From NCBI GenBank assembly GCA_023230455.1, contig JALNXH010000003.1, positions 1 to 64,000 of the forward strand: 64,000 nt of DNA, in the 5' to 3' direction. The first letter of the stretch is position 1; each line of letters begins with the position of its first letter. This DNA is from Rhodocyclaceae bacterium (GTDB taxonomy: Bacteria; Pseudomonadota; Gammaproteobacteria; Burkholderiales; Rhodocyclaceae). Below are positions 43,158 to 51,857 of this stretch, piece after piece. The position numbers were made by a program, and so were the translations under genes. The notes below the pieces were generated by a model that ran no database searches, was not told the origin of the DNA, and was given only the letters and a program-made list of their open reading frames with translations.

Positions 43158-43736
43158 TTGCGTAGGACACCGGGCGCCAGGGCGATGGTCGTCCTGGCGC
43201 TTTGTCTTTTTACGGGACCGGCGGGGGCCGACAATGTTTGGCAGCCATTGCGCAAAGATGGCCTGCACGATCCCAAGGGGCCGGGAATCAACCTGCTTCA
43301 GGAGCCGGGCGAGGCGCTTTCAAAATTACCGCCGGATGTGACCGGCAATATGGTGCGCTGGGTCGAGGCGATCCAGAAGGGCCACATCAAGCCGCGGCCG
43401 AGCATCAAACCGGGCGTGCAGGCGCGGATTCTCGATCAGGACATCCTGCTCAATCTCAAGGGAGGAATGCCGATCGTCCTGTTTCCCCACAAACGGCATA
43501 CCGAATGGCTCGACTGTTCGAATTGCCACGACGGCGTTTTCAAAATGCAGACCGGGGAGACGAAGCTGTCAATGTTCCAGATCCTTGCCGGCGAGCAGTG
43601 CGGAATCTGCCATGGTGCCGTTTCGTTCCCCTTGACCGAATGCAACCGCTGCCACAGTGTCCTGCGTCCGGGAGACGTGCCGCGCAAATTTCAATCCAGT
43701 CCGCCGCCGTCACACGTGCCGCCTGCCAGTCCATGA
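43158..43736 (+). CDS. Triheme c7-type cytochrome (type B)
   Basis: About 192 residues from a proposed TTG start at 43158. ATG at 43185 is the conventional alternative, but it would leave the signal peptide (MVVLALCLFTGPAGA) without its positive end; the TTG start supplies LRRTPGARA in front. Heme sites near 120 (CSNCH), 148 (CGICH) and 162 (CNRCH). The mature part matches the C-terminal half of the fusion at 41278, including DGIHD/DGLHDP, VxWVEAIQ, FPHKRHTEWLDCSNCH and SFPLTECNRCH, but lacks the monoheme domain. Its end overlaps the next gene by 4 bp (ATGA). Confidence 0.85.
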   Translation: MRRTPGARAMVVLALCLFTGPAGADNVWQPLRKDGLHDPKGPGINLLQEPGEALSKLPPDVTGNMVRWVEAIQKGHIKPRPSIKPGVQARILDQDILLNLKGGMPIVLFPHKRHTEWLDCSNCHDGVFKMQTGETKLSMFQILAGEQCGICHGAVSFPLTECNRCHSVLRPGDVPRKFQSSPPPSHVPPASP

Positions 43737-44107
43737 GATCCCTCATTGTCCTGCTCTGCGCTGTGATCATCGCCGCTGTGGCCGCTCCCGCGGCGGCCGA
43801 GTACGCCGATGTGGTACTCAACAGGCGTGCGGAGAAGGAAGGCGTACGCCCGGTGATCTTTCCCCATTGGTTTCATCGCATCCGTTTCCAGTGCCGCGTA
43901 TGCCATGCCGAACTCGGCTTCAAGATGCGGGTGGGGGCGAACGATGTCCGGATGCCGGACATCGTCGAAGGCAAGTTCTGCGGTGCCTGCCACAACAACG
44001 ACATCGCCTGGGGCCCGGATCGCTGCGATCTTTGCCATTCGGGCAAGCCCGGCCTGGTGACCGGGATTTTCGGCGGACACGAGACCAATGGCCCCGGACG
44101 CTGGTAG
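43733..44107 (+). CDS. Triheme c7-type cytochrome (type A)
   Basis: 124 residues; the ATG overlaps the preceding stop (ATGA), so translation is coupled. A signal peptide ends at APAAA. Heme sites: CRVCH at 54, CGACH at 83 and CDLCH at 98. It is a clear paralogue of the protein at 40840 (PHWFHRIRF-CRVCHAELGFK against PHWFHRIRF-CKVCHADLGFK), and shorter by a C-terminal tail. Together with 43158 it mirrors the 40840/41278 pair in reverse order. Confidence 0.9.
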   Translation: MRSLIVLLCAVIIAAVAAPAAAEYADVVLNRRAEKEGVRPVIFPHWFHRIRFQCRVCHAELGFKMRVGANDVRMPDIVEGKFCGACHNNDIAWGPDRCDLCHSGKPGLVTGIFGGHETNGPGRW

Positions 44108-44114
44108 CCGCCGG

Positions 44115-45011
44115 ATGGCGCTGAAGTACGCCGCGGCCTTGCTGTCCGGCGGATGGGGGATCGCGCGGGCGGCGCCGCCGCCGCGTCCGGCCGGGGCGTT
44201 GCAGGCGCTTTTCAGCGTAGCGGGCGCTCGCCTGCTGGCGCATCCCGAACCGACCGGGAACGCGCTGCGCGAGGAACTCGGGCCGTATGTACCGTTGATT
44301 TTTCCGGTCGCCGTCGCCGGTTCGTTCGGCGATCTGTACATCGCCGATGCCGGCGTCTCCCGCCTTTATCGCTACGATCGTGGGCGCAACGCATTTGCCG
44401 TCATTCCGAATGTGCGTATCGGTCCGAATACCCGCCTACAGACGGGGCCCGACGGCTCGCTCTACGTACTCGATCCGTTCAGTTCCCGGATTGACCGTTT
44501 CACCCGCGGCGGCACGCGCCTGACCACGTTTCATCCGCGGCAACCCGCTAGCCGCTATTCCGATTTTGTCGTCCATCCGCTGAGCGGCCGGCTCTATGCC
44601 GTAGACTCCGCCTATCTGTGCATCGACGAGATCGAACCCTTGGGAAACATCGCCATAGAACGGCTGCGCATCGAGGAACCGGGACCGGTGGCAATTACGG
44701 ATCGGGGCATCCTCTATCTCGGCGGGGCGAATTGCGGCTGCGTGAATGAATGGATCGAAGGCCGTTCCGGCCGCCGCTTTGCAGCGGGAAAGCTGCGCTT
44801 GCCGCGCGCCCTGGCTGTGATCGGGCCGCAGATCGTTGGGCTGGACGGCGAGCGCAACATTGTCCTGATCCACGAAGAGGGGATGGACAAAATCGCTCCC
44901 CGGCCGCTTGGCCTGCTTGCGCCGGAAGGCATCGCTGCGGCCCAGGGGTTGCTGCTGGTGGCGGACGGAGCGGGGCAGCGCGTGACGGCTTTTCGGCCGG
45001 TGAGCGCATGA
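44115..45011 (+). CDS. Exported beta-propeller-like protein (2)
   Basis: 298 residues from ATG 44115, which follows the preceding stop; ATG 44088 would overlap that gene. A weak signal sequence (YAAALLSGGWGIARA) is followed by repeated propeller blades: GDLYIADAGVSRLYRYD, GSLYVLDPFSSRIDRFTRGG and GRLYAVDSAYLCIDEIEPLG. The blades are more divergent than in the neighbours. An NCGC pair occurs near residue 208. It overlaps the next propeller gene by 4 bp (ATGA), so the two products probably work together, perhaps as an outer-membrane-side scaffold for the cytochromes. Confidence 0.75.
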   Translation: MALKYAAALLSGGWGIARAAPPPRPAGALQALFSVAGARLLAHPEPTGNALREELGPYVPLIFPVAVAGSFGDLYIADAGVSRLYRYDRGRNAFAVIPNVRIGPNTRLQTGPDGSLYVLDPFSSRIDRFTRGGTRLTTFHPRQPASRYSDFVVHPLSGRLYAVDSAYLCIDEIEPLGNIAIERLRIEEPGPVAITDRGILYLGGANCGCVNEWIEGRSGRRFAAGKLRLPRALAVIGPQIVGLDGERNIVLIHEEGMDKIAPRPLGLLAPEGIAAAQGLLLVADGAGQRVTAFRPVSA

Positions 45012-46102
45012 TGTCGCGCGCTGTCGTTTTCGCGGCCGTTGCGGCACTGCTCGCCGGGTGCTCCACCACAGCCGAGACGCCGGCGTTCCGGCTGGCCATG
45101 GACAGCCGGGCCGAGACCCGAAATCTGCTCTGGCCGCGCAACGAGGACGGGGTCGTGCCACGCTATTTCTATGCGGGAGAACTGATCGGCGAGGATAATT
45201 TCGTCCGGCAATCCCGCTTGGGGGACGACGCCAAGGGAATGCTGGCGCGATTTTTCGATTTCATCATCGGCGAATCGCCTCCGCTCCACCTCGATCGGCC
45301 GTTGTCCGGCGTGGTCGATGAAGCCGGGCGGGTCCTGGTGACCGATATGGGGCGTGCCGCGATCTTTGTTTTCGACGAAACGAACGGCAAGCTTTCGCTT
45401 TGGGAGAAGGCGCAGGGCCTGGCGAATTTCATTTCGCCGGTCGGGATTGCGCTCGGTCCCGACGGACAGATCTTCGTCGCGGATGCGGAGCTTGCCCTGG
45501 TTTCCAGGCTCGACCGGGAAGGGCGCCCGCAGGAGCCGATCGGGCGTGGTCAGTTGAAACGGCCGACCGGAGTGGCCTACGAGCCGCAAAGCCAGCGCAT
45601 TTATGTCTGCGATACGGGAACCCACCAGATCAAGGTCTTCGGCCTGGACGGGCAGTTGCTGGCCACCTGGGGTGGGCGCGGCGAAGGGCCGGGGGAGTTC
45701 AATTATCCGACCCATATCGCGGTAAGCCATAAGAAGCTCTACGTCAGCGATACACTCAATGCACGGGTTCAGGTACTGTCCACGGTGACCGGGAGTTTCC
45801 TCGGTGCGGTCGGTAAGCGCGGCCTGTACGTCGGCGATATGGTTCGGCCGAAGGGCGTTGCGACCGACAGCGAGCAAAATATCTATGTGGTCGAGTCCAA
45901 TCACGATTACCTGTTGATCTACAACCGTCGCGGCGAATTTCTCATGCCCATCGGGGGCATCGGCGACGGCCCCGGCAACTTCCATTTGCCGGCCGGCGTT
46001 TGGGTCGACGCGCGCAACCGGGTTTTCGTGGCCGACATGATCAACAGCCGTGTGGCGGTTTTCCAGTTTCTCGGAGGAGATGGCGACAGTGAGGATCGGT
46101 AG
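45008..46102 (+). CDS. NHL-type beta-propeller lipoprotein (3)
   Basis: 364 residues. Start 45008 (ATGATG) overlaps the previous stop. Lipobox LLAGC gives a lipoprotein. NHL blades are clear: GQIFVADAELALVSRLDREG, QRIYVCDTGTHQIKVFGLDG, KKLYVSDTLNARVQVLS and NRVFVADMINSRVAVFQFLG. It is related to the propeller at 34806, which also starts with a lipoprotein signal. The 3' end overlaps the undecaheme gene by 23 bp. Three propellers in one cytochrome locus suggest an assembly or anchoring complex rather than a single enzyme. Confidence 0.88.
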   Translation: MMSRAVVFAAVAALLAGCSTTAETPAFRLAMDSRAETRNLLWPRNEDGVVPRYFYAGELIGEDNFVRQSRLGDDAKGMLARFFDFIIGESPPLHLDRPLSGVVDEAGRVLVTDMGRAAIFVFDETNGKLSLWEKAQGLANFISPVGIALGPDGQIFVADAELALVSRLDREGRPQEPIGRGQLKRPTGVAYEPQSQRIYVCDTGTHQIKVFGLDGQLLATWGGRGEGPGEFNYPTHIAVSHKKLYVSDTLNARVQVLSTVTGSFLGAVGKRGLYVGDMVRPKGVATDSEQNIYVVESNHDYLLIYNRRGEFLMPIGGIGDGPGNFHLPAGVWVDARNRVFVADMINSRVAVFQFLGGDGDSEDR

Positions 46103-48692
46103 GCGCTTCGGTTTCCTGATGGCGTTGTCGGCGCTCTTTTTGCTCGTCGGCCTGGCGAATGCCGCTCGTCAATCCAAGATCAGCGACACCAAGCACAATC
46201 TTTCCTCGACCGGGACCGGCACCACGCATTCCACCAGCGAGAGCCAGATCTGTGTGTTCTGCCATACCCCCCACGGGGCGGAGAATGCCGAGCACACTCC
46301 GCTGTGGAACAAGACGCTGCAAAACACCACCTACACTCCCTACAGCTCCTCGTCGCTCGATGCGGCGACCATCCAGGGCAGTTCCGCGGGCCAGCCGCTG
46401 GGCAGCTCGAAACTTTGTCTTTCCTGCCACGACGGCGTCATCGCGCTGGGCAATGTGCGGGTTTTGCGCGGGCAATTGAACCAGACCATCGGTGGCGGCA
46501 CCAACGTCACCATGCCCGGCGGCAGCGGATCGACGACCGGCTATACGCGCCTGCTCGGTACCGACCTGACCAACGACCACCCGATCTCCGCCACCTTCGA
46601 TTCGACGCTGTCCGACCGGGACGGCGAACTGCGCCGGCCGGACCCTTCGACCCAGCAGTGGGGTACCGTCTTCGGGCCGCGCACCAGTTCCTTCAAGCCC
46701 TCGCTGCCGCTGGCGCAGACCGGTGCCAGCGGCAAGGGCCAAGTGCAGTGCACCACCTGTCACGACCCCCACATCAAGGAAACCGACCTCACCGCCGAGC
46801 GCAATATCAAGTTCCTGCGCCTCAAGCGTTTCCAGGCCGTCCAGCCGACCAGCACCTACAGTGCGACCAACGACATCGTCTGTCTCGCCTGCCACGACAA
46901 GGGTATGCAGGGAGCGGGCGGCAACACCTGGGCGTATTCGGTGCACGCCAATTCGCAGGTCGCCACGCAGACCTACAAGACGGCGGCGGCCGATACCCGC
47001 GAATTCCCCTCGACCACCTCGGGGGCCGGGTCCAACATTCCGGTCTGGAAAGCCGCCTGCCTCAACTGTCACGATACCCATACCGTCTCCGGCGCCCGCC
47101 GTCTGTTGCGCGAAGGCACCGACGCCGCGCCCGGGTCGGCCCTGTATCTCGGTGGTTACAAGGCGGGCGGTGCGGCGGCGCTGGAAGAAACCTGCTACCA
47201 GTGCCATACCGACACCACCAACAGCATCCTCAACGACTCGACCATCGATCCACCCAACATCAAGCAGGATTTCGCGCTGACCTACCGCATGCGCATCCGC
47301 AGCGTCGACCAACCCAGCGGCGGCACGGAAACCCACGACGTCGGCGGCAACTTCAACGACACGTACAACGACTGCACCAATGTCACCAACAAGTGCGGCG
47401 CCGACTTGATCGAAAGCCGCACGCAATTGGGCAACGGCAATGCGAACAATCGCCATGTCGAATGCTCCGACTGCCACAATCCGCATCGCGTCGTGAAGTT
47501 TCAGTTGTTCTACGGCAGCGGCGGCGTCATCTCCGGAACGCCGGATGCGTCTGCGGCCCACAAGCATACCGACGCCTCCGGCTATACCCATACCAACGTC
47601 GCTTCCGGCGCCCTGCGCGGCAGTTGGGGCGTCGAGCCGGGATACACCTGCTGCTCGTTCCACACCGCCGCCACCAGCTTTACGGTGCGGCGCGGCGACC
47701 CCGGCAACGACTCGGTGACCAACGATTCGAACGCCGACAGCAAAACCTACGTCACCCGCGAATACCAGATTTGCCTGAAATGCCATTCCAGCTACGGCTA
47801 CGGCACCACGCCGCCGAATCTCGATGCGAACAATACGAAAGGCCTGACGGCGTCCGGCACCAACAGCCTGACCCAGTACACCGACCAGGCCAAAGAGATG
47901 CAAGCGCCTATCGGCCATGCCGACGAAGGCATCGCCAAGGGCGACGAGGCCGGAGCCATCGGCTACAACTCGGGCAACCACCGCTCCTGGCATCCAGTGA
48001 TGCGGGCCACAGGACGCACCGCGGCCAAGCGCAACGTCACGGCGACCAGTGCCTTCCGTACTCCGTGGAGCAACGCGGTCGGCACCCAGACCATGTATTG
48101 CAGCGACTGCCATGGCTCCAATACGGCCAGCACGACGGCGATTCCGAGCACCGGCAACGCATGGGGGCCGCACGGGTCCACCAATCCGTTCCTGCTCAAG
48201 GGCGTGTGGCATAACGACGTCGATTCCGGCACCACCAACCTGCTCTGCCTGAAGTGCCACAACCCCACCTCATCGTCGGGTTTTAGCGGGGGTGGCAGGG
48301 GCAATTTGCATTCCTACCATATCAACCGGATCGGGCGCATCGAATGCACCTGGTGTCATGTGGCAGTACCGCACGGCTGGAAAAACCGCTCCCTGCTGGT
48401 CAACCTCAACGATGTCGGCGAGGAGGCGGGGCAGGGCGTGGGATCGAGCAAGGAAGTCAGCATCAACGGCAGCGGCAACTACTACACCAAGGAACCGTAT
48501 TACCTCGAAGCCAAGAACAAGATTCTGACGTTTGCCAATGCCGGCAGCTGGTCCGATACTTCGTGCGGATCGGCGGGCAAGTCCGGTACCGGACTGACTA
48601 CAGGACGCATCAACAGCACCGATGGAGGAACAAGTAATGCCTCCGGATCGGGTAAGAACTGGATGACGAACATGTGCTCCAATCCGCCGTGA
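46080..48692 (+). CDS. Undecaheme c-type cytochrome
   Basis: 870 residues from ATG 46080 (GGAGGAG just upstream, inside the previous gene); a signal peptide ends GLANA. Eleven CXXCH motifs start at residues 58, 113, 224, 268, 327, 372, 462, 565, 674, 723 and 756. A twelfth position at 524 reads CCSFH, one base away from CCSCH. Residues 30-275 repeat the plan of the tetraheme proteins (KISDTKHNLSSTGTG, CVFCHTPHGAEN, NDHPIS, CHDPHIK), so it looks like a tetraheme module fused to a heptaheme C-terminus. Thr/Ser/Gly-rich loops suggest exposure outside the cell. Likely terminal extracellular reductase or filament subunit. Confidence 0.92.
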   Translation: MATVRIGRRFGFLMALSALFLLVGLANAARQSKISDTKHNLSSTGTGTTHSTSESQICVFCHTPHGAENAEHTPLWNKTLQNTTYTPYSSSSLDAATIQGSSAGQPLGSSKLCLSCHDGVIALGNVRVLRGQLNQTIGGGTNVTMPGGSGSTTGYTRLLGTDLTNDHPISATFDSTLSDRDGELRRPDPSTQQWGTVFGPRTSSFKPSLPLAQTGASGKGQVQCTTCHDPHIKETDLTAERNIKFLRLKRFQAVQPTSTYSATNDIVCLACHDKGMQGAGGNTWAYSVHANSQVATQTYKTAAADTREFPSTTSGAGSNIPVWKAACLNCHDTHTVSGARRLLREGTDAAPGSALYLGGYKAGGAAALEETCYQCHTDTTNSILNDSTIDPPNIKQDFALTYRMRIRSVDQPSGGTETHDVGGNFNDTYNDCTNVTNKCGADLIESRTQLGNGNANNRHVECSDCHNPHRVVKFQLFYGSGGVISGTPDASAAHKHTDASGYTHTNVASGALRGSWGVEPGYTCCSFHTAATSFTVRRGDPGNDSVTNDSNADSKTYVTREYQICLKCHSSYGYGTTPPNLDANNTKGLTASGTNSLTQYTDQAKEMQAPIGHADEGIAKGDEAGAIGYNSGNHRSWHPVMRATGRTAAKRNVTATSAFRTPWSNAVGTQTMYCSDCHGSNTASTTAIPSTGNAWGPHGSTNPFLLKGVWHNDVDSGTTNLLCLKCHNPTSSSGFSGGGRGNLHSYHINRIGRIECTWCHVAVPHGWKNRSLLVNLNDVGEEAGQGVGSSKEVSINGSGNYYTKEPYYLEAKNKILTFANAGSWSDTSCGSAGKSGTGLTTGRINSTDGGTSNASGSGKNWMTNMCSNPP

Positions 48693-48718
48693 GGCCGGGT
48701 CGGCCTGCCTGCGTCGTC

Positions 48719-49744
48719 ATGAACGCCCCCGACCGGAGCGATGCCGTAAGCGACGAAACAGCCGCCGCCGCGAACTGGATCGAACGGCTGGCCGCGCTGC
48801 GGGTCACGCTGGTCGCGCTGGTGCTGCTGGCGCTGGGTGCCATCGTTGCCTACAACGCCGAGGGCGAAGGCCGCGCCACCCTGCCGCTGGTCCTGCCGTT
48901 GAGCGTGTTGGCGATGAATCTGCTGGCGGCGGTCGCCAGCAACCGGGCCTTCCGTCGCCAGACCGCGCTGCTGGTGTTCCACCTGGCGCTGCTCGCCATC
49001 GTCGTTCTGGTCGCGCTGGGGCGCCTGACCTATCTGCGCGGGGCGACGGAGGTCGTCACCGGCACGGAGTTTTCCACGCTGATCCATCAGGATGCCGGAC
49101 CGTGGCACTGGAACCGGCTGGATCGGGTACGTTTCACCAATGACGGATTCGCGATCCGTTATCAGCCCGGTTTGCAGCGGGAACGGACGGTTAACCGGGT
49201 GCGCTGGATCGATGAAGACGGCCAGCGGAAAATCGCCGAGGTCGGCGATATCGAACCGCTGGTGATTGGCGGTTACCGTTTCTACACCACGCACAACAAG
49301 GGTTTTGCCCTGATGTTCCGTTGGCAGCCGCAGCCGGGCGGTGAGGCCGCCGTCGGCAGCGTCAATCTGCCGGCCTACCCTGCCCGCGAGCATGAGCAGG
49401 CGCGCGAATGGCGGCTGCCCGGCATCGATGCCCCGATCTGGACTCTGCTGGATTTCGACGAGGTGCTGCTCGACCCGGAAAGCGACGCCGAATTCCGCCT
49501 GCCACAACGTCACCAAGTGGTTGTGCGCATCGGCGACCGGCGCTGGACGGTGGCGCCAGGCGGCCGGATCGCACTCGAAAACGGTACGTTAACCTACGAA
49601 GAACTGCGCACCTGGATGGGCTATGCCGTGTTCTACGATTGGACCATTCCCTGGCTGTTGACGGCCTGCCTGGTGGCAGTACTGGCGCTGGCATGGCATT
49701 TCCGCAGCAAATATTTCGCCCAGCCCTGGGCGGCGGGCAACTGA
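48719..49744 (+). CDS. ResB/Ccs1-family cytochrome c assembly protein (System II)
   Basis: 341 residues from ATG 48719; three N-terminal membrane helices (about 25-45, 55-75, 80-100), a large periplasmic domain, and a last helix near 310-330 (TIPWLLTACLVAVLALAWHF). Fragments VVTGTEFSTLIHQDAG and VRFTNDGFAIRYQPG are typical of ResB-like proteins. With CcsA (next gene) it forms the System II heme exporter and synthase that attaches heme to CXXCH. It starts 26 bp after the undecaheme gene, so the assembly factors are expressed with their client. Confidence 0.85.
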   Translation: MNAPDRSDAVSDETAAAANWIERLAALRVTLVALVLLALGAIVAYNAEGEGRATLPLVLPLSVLAMNLLAAVASNRAFRRQTALLVFHLALLAIVVLVALGRLTYLRGATEVVTGTEFSTLIHQDAGPWHWNRLDRVRFTNDGFAIRYQPGLQRERTVNRVRWIDEDGQRKIAEVGDIEPLVIGGYRFYTTHNKGFALMFRWQPQPGGEAAVGSVNLPAYPAREHEQAREWRLPGIDAPIWTLLDFDEVLLDPESDAEFRLPQRHQVVVRIGDRRWTVAPGGRIALENGTLTYEELRTWMGYAVFYDWTIPWLLTACLVAVLALAWHFRSKYFAQPWAAGN

Positions 49745-49762
49745 CATCGCAATGGATACCCC

Positions 49763-50575
49763 ATGGATACCGAACTCAAATTTCTCTGGGCGGCCATCGT
49801 TGCCTACGTGCTGGCAGGCATCTGGTCGATCTTCGGCGCCGTGCTGCGTAAGGACTATGGTCGTACCATCCTCGTCCTGATCGGCGCCGGCCTCGCCCTC
49901 CACACGCTGTCGCTCGGGTTGCGCTGGGACCGGCTGGGCCACGGTCCGTTCATCACCCTGTTCGAAATCCTCTCGAGCAACGTCTGGAGCCTGACGCTGG
50001 TGTTCGGTCTCAGCTACTGGCGCTTTCCCGCCATCCGCGTCACGGCCGCCGTGGTGATGCCGATCCTTTTCGTCCTGATGGGCTGGCTGATGCTGGCGAG
50101 TCCGGAGGAAGGGCATTTCCCACCCACTTACCATACGCCGTGGCTGTACATCCACATCGGCCTGTCCAAGGTTTTTCTCGGCACGCTGCTGGTGGCGGTG
50201 GGCATGGCGGTCTGCATCCTGCTGCGCGCACGGGGCCGCACCGGCGGCTGGCTGGCGCGGCTGCCCGACAGCGAACGGCTCGACGACCTGGCCTATCGTT
50301 TCATGGCGCTGGGGCTGATTTTCGAATCGCTGATGCTGATCTCCGGCGCCATCTGGGCGCAGGATGCCTGGGGGCGCTACTGGGCCTGGGACCCGCTCGA
50401 AACCTGGTCGTTCATCACCTGGATCCTGCTGGCCCTGGCCCTGCACATGCGGATAACCCTGAAACCCTCGCCGGCGCGCGGCGCGCTGATGATCCTCGCC
50501 GTGTTCTTCATGGCCTTCGTCACCTTCTTCGGCGTCCCTTTCGTTTCCACCAAACCGCATCAGGGCGCGGTGTGA
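49763..50575 (+). CDS. CcsA/ResC-family heme handling protein (System II)
   Basis: 270 residues with eight probable membrane helices. The WWD-type motif appears as WGRYWAWDPLETWSFITW near 210-228, flanked by conserved His residues (HTLSLGLRW; YHTPWLYIHIGLSK; ALHMRITLKP). This family passes heme to apocytochromes in the periplasm together with ResB. It is shorter than fused CcsBA proteins, and the split ResB/CcsA form is used here. 18 bp after resB. A CcmF of System I is encoded 11 kb downstream, so two c-heme assembly routes appear to coexist. Confidence 0.9.
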   Translation: MDTELKFLWAAIVAYVLAGIWSIFGAVLRKDYGRTILVLIGAGLALHTLSLGLRWDRLGHGPFITLFEILSSNVWSLTLVFGLSYWRFPAIRVTAAVVMPILFVLMGWLMLASPEEGHFPPTYHTPWLYIHIGLSKVFLGTLLVAVGMAVCILLRARGRTGGWLARLPDSERLDDLAYRFMALGLIFESLMLISGAIWAQDAWGRYWAWDPLETWSFITWILLALALHMRITLKPSPARGALMILAVFFMAFVTFFGVPFVSTKPHQGAV

Positions 50576-50624
50576 GCGGTTTCGTCGGCCGCCGGCGACG
50601 GCATGCGCGCGCGGCGGAGGCGGC

Positions 50625-51857
50625 ATGACGCCGGCGACGATGCGCTGGCTCGATCGCCGCGTCGGCGCCCTGCTGTGTCGCGGGCTTGCGCGCCTGCGGC
50701 GCGCGCTGCCGATCGCGCCGCGCCCGGCGGCTCACGGGCGTGCCGTGCTCTGCATCGGCCTGGCGGAAATGGGCAGCATCGTGCTGGCGGCACCTGCGAT
50801 CCGGCGGCTCGACAATGCGGGCGCGGAGACTTATTTCCTGACTTTCGCGCGGCATCGCGACGTGCCGCCCCTGGCCGGAGCGGTGGGGGCCGACCGCGTG
50901 CGAGTGCTGCGCACCGAAAGCTTCCTGTGCCTGCTGCTCGACGTCGGGCGGTTCGTGCTCTGGGCGCGTCGGTTGCAACTGTCTGCGGTCGTCGATCTGG
51001 AACCATGCATGTTCTTTTCGACGCTGCTGGCGGTTGCCAGCAGCGCGCGTGAGCAGGTGGGGTTCGCCCACGATGGCCGGCAATGGCGGGCGCGCAACGC
51101 CCTGTACACCCGCCCGCTGGCCTATGTGCCGCAGCGGCACATGGCGGAAAATTTCGCCGCGCTCATCGCTCTCGCCGGCGGTTGTGCGGGAGCCGGCGCA
51201 CGCAGATCCCCGGGCGCGCCGATTCCGCCGCTGCCGACCGCGCGCCATGCGGCGGCGGACATCGGGCGCCGGATAGCCGGCGCGTTTCCGGGCAGTGCGC
51301 CGGAGGGCCCGCTGATCTTCCTCAATCCCAACGCCGGCGATGCCATTCCGCAGCGGCGCTGGGATGCCGCCCGTTTTGCCGAACTCGGCACGCGCCTTCT
51401 GCAGCGCCGGCCGGATGTCCGCATCGCCTTGATCGGCAGCACTGCCGACCGGCCCGCCTGTGCCGAAATCGCGACGCGCCTGCCGGCAGGCCGCTGCGCG
51501 AATCTGGCCGGGGAGTTCGGTATCGACGAACTGCCGGCGCTCTTCGCGCACGGCCATCTGCTGGTCAGCAACGATTCGGGGCCGGCCCATCTGGCCTCGC
51601 TGACGACCCTGCCGACGATCGTGCTGTTCGGCCCGGAAACGCCGGCGCTGTACCGGCCGCTGGGCAATGCCGTTGCGCTTTACGCCGGCCTGCCTTGTTC
51701 GCCCTGCATCACGCCGCAGACCCACCGCGCCAGCGTTTGCACGGACAACCGCTGCATGCAGGCCATTTCGGTCGACCGGGTCCATGCCGTTGCCGAGGAT
51801 CTGCTCTCCGCCCCCCGGGCGCACCGGCCGATCGCGGAACCGGAGATGGCCGCATGA
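50625..51857 (+). CDS. Glycosyltransferase family 9 protein (heptosyltransferase-like)
   Basis: 410 residues. The GT9 pattern is clear: AVLCIGLAEMGSIVLAAPAI at the N-terminal nucleotide-fold and IFLNPNAGDAIPQRRW, IALIGSTADRPACAEIA, LFAHGHLLVSNDSGPAHLAS in the C-terminal donor-binding fold, with Cys-rich LPCSPCITP near the end. Family members transfer ADP-heptose or similar sugars to LPS core or O-glycans. The stop overlaps the next start (ATGA). It is located between cytochrome-assembly and oxidase-like genes rather than in an LPS cluster, suggesting a special glycan made with the aminotransferase and radical SAM neighbours. Confidence 0.88.
   Translation: MTPATMRWLDRRVGALLCRGLARLRRALPIAPRPAAHGRAVLCIGLAEMGSIVLAAPAIRRLDNAGAETYFLTFARHRDVPPLAGAVGADRVRVLRTESFLCLLLDVGRFVLWARRLQLSAVVDLEPCMFFSTLLAVASSAREQVGFAHDGRQWRARNALYTRPLAYVPQRHMAENFAALIALAGGCAGAGARRSPGAPIPPLPTARHAAADIGRRIAGAFPGSAPEGPLIFLNPNAGDAIPQRRWDAARFAELGTRLLQRRPDVRIALIGSTADRPACAEIATRLPAGRCANLAGEFGIDELPALFAHGHLLVSNDSGPAHLASLTTLPTIVLFGPETPALYRPLGNAVALYAGLPCSPCITPQTHRASVCTDNRCMQAISVDRVHAVAEDLLSAPRAHRPIAEPEMAA

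Noticed and set aside
46041..48260. 739-codon minus-strand and 636-codon plus-strand alternative frames over the undecaheme gene
   Set aside because: Shadows of the cytochrome gene; no domains, signal peptide or ribosome site, while the chosen frame has 11 CXXCH motifs.
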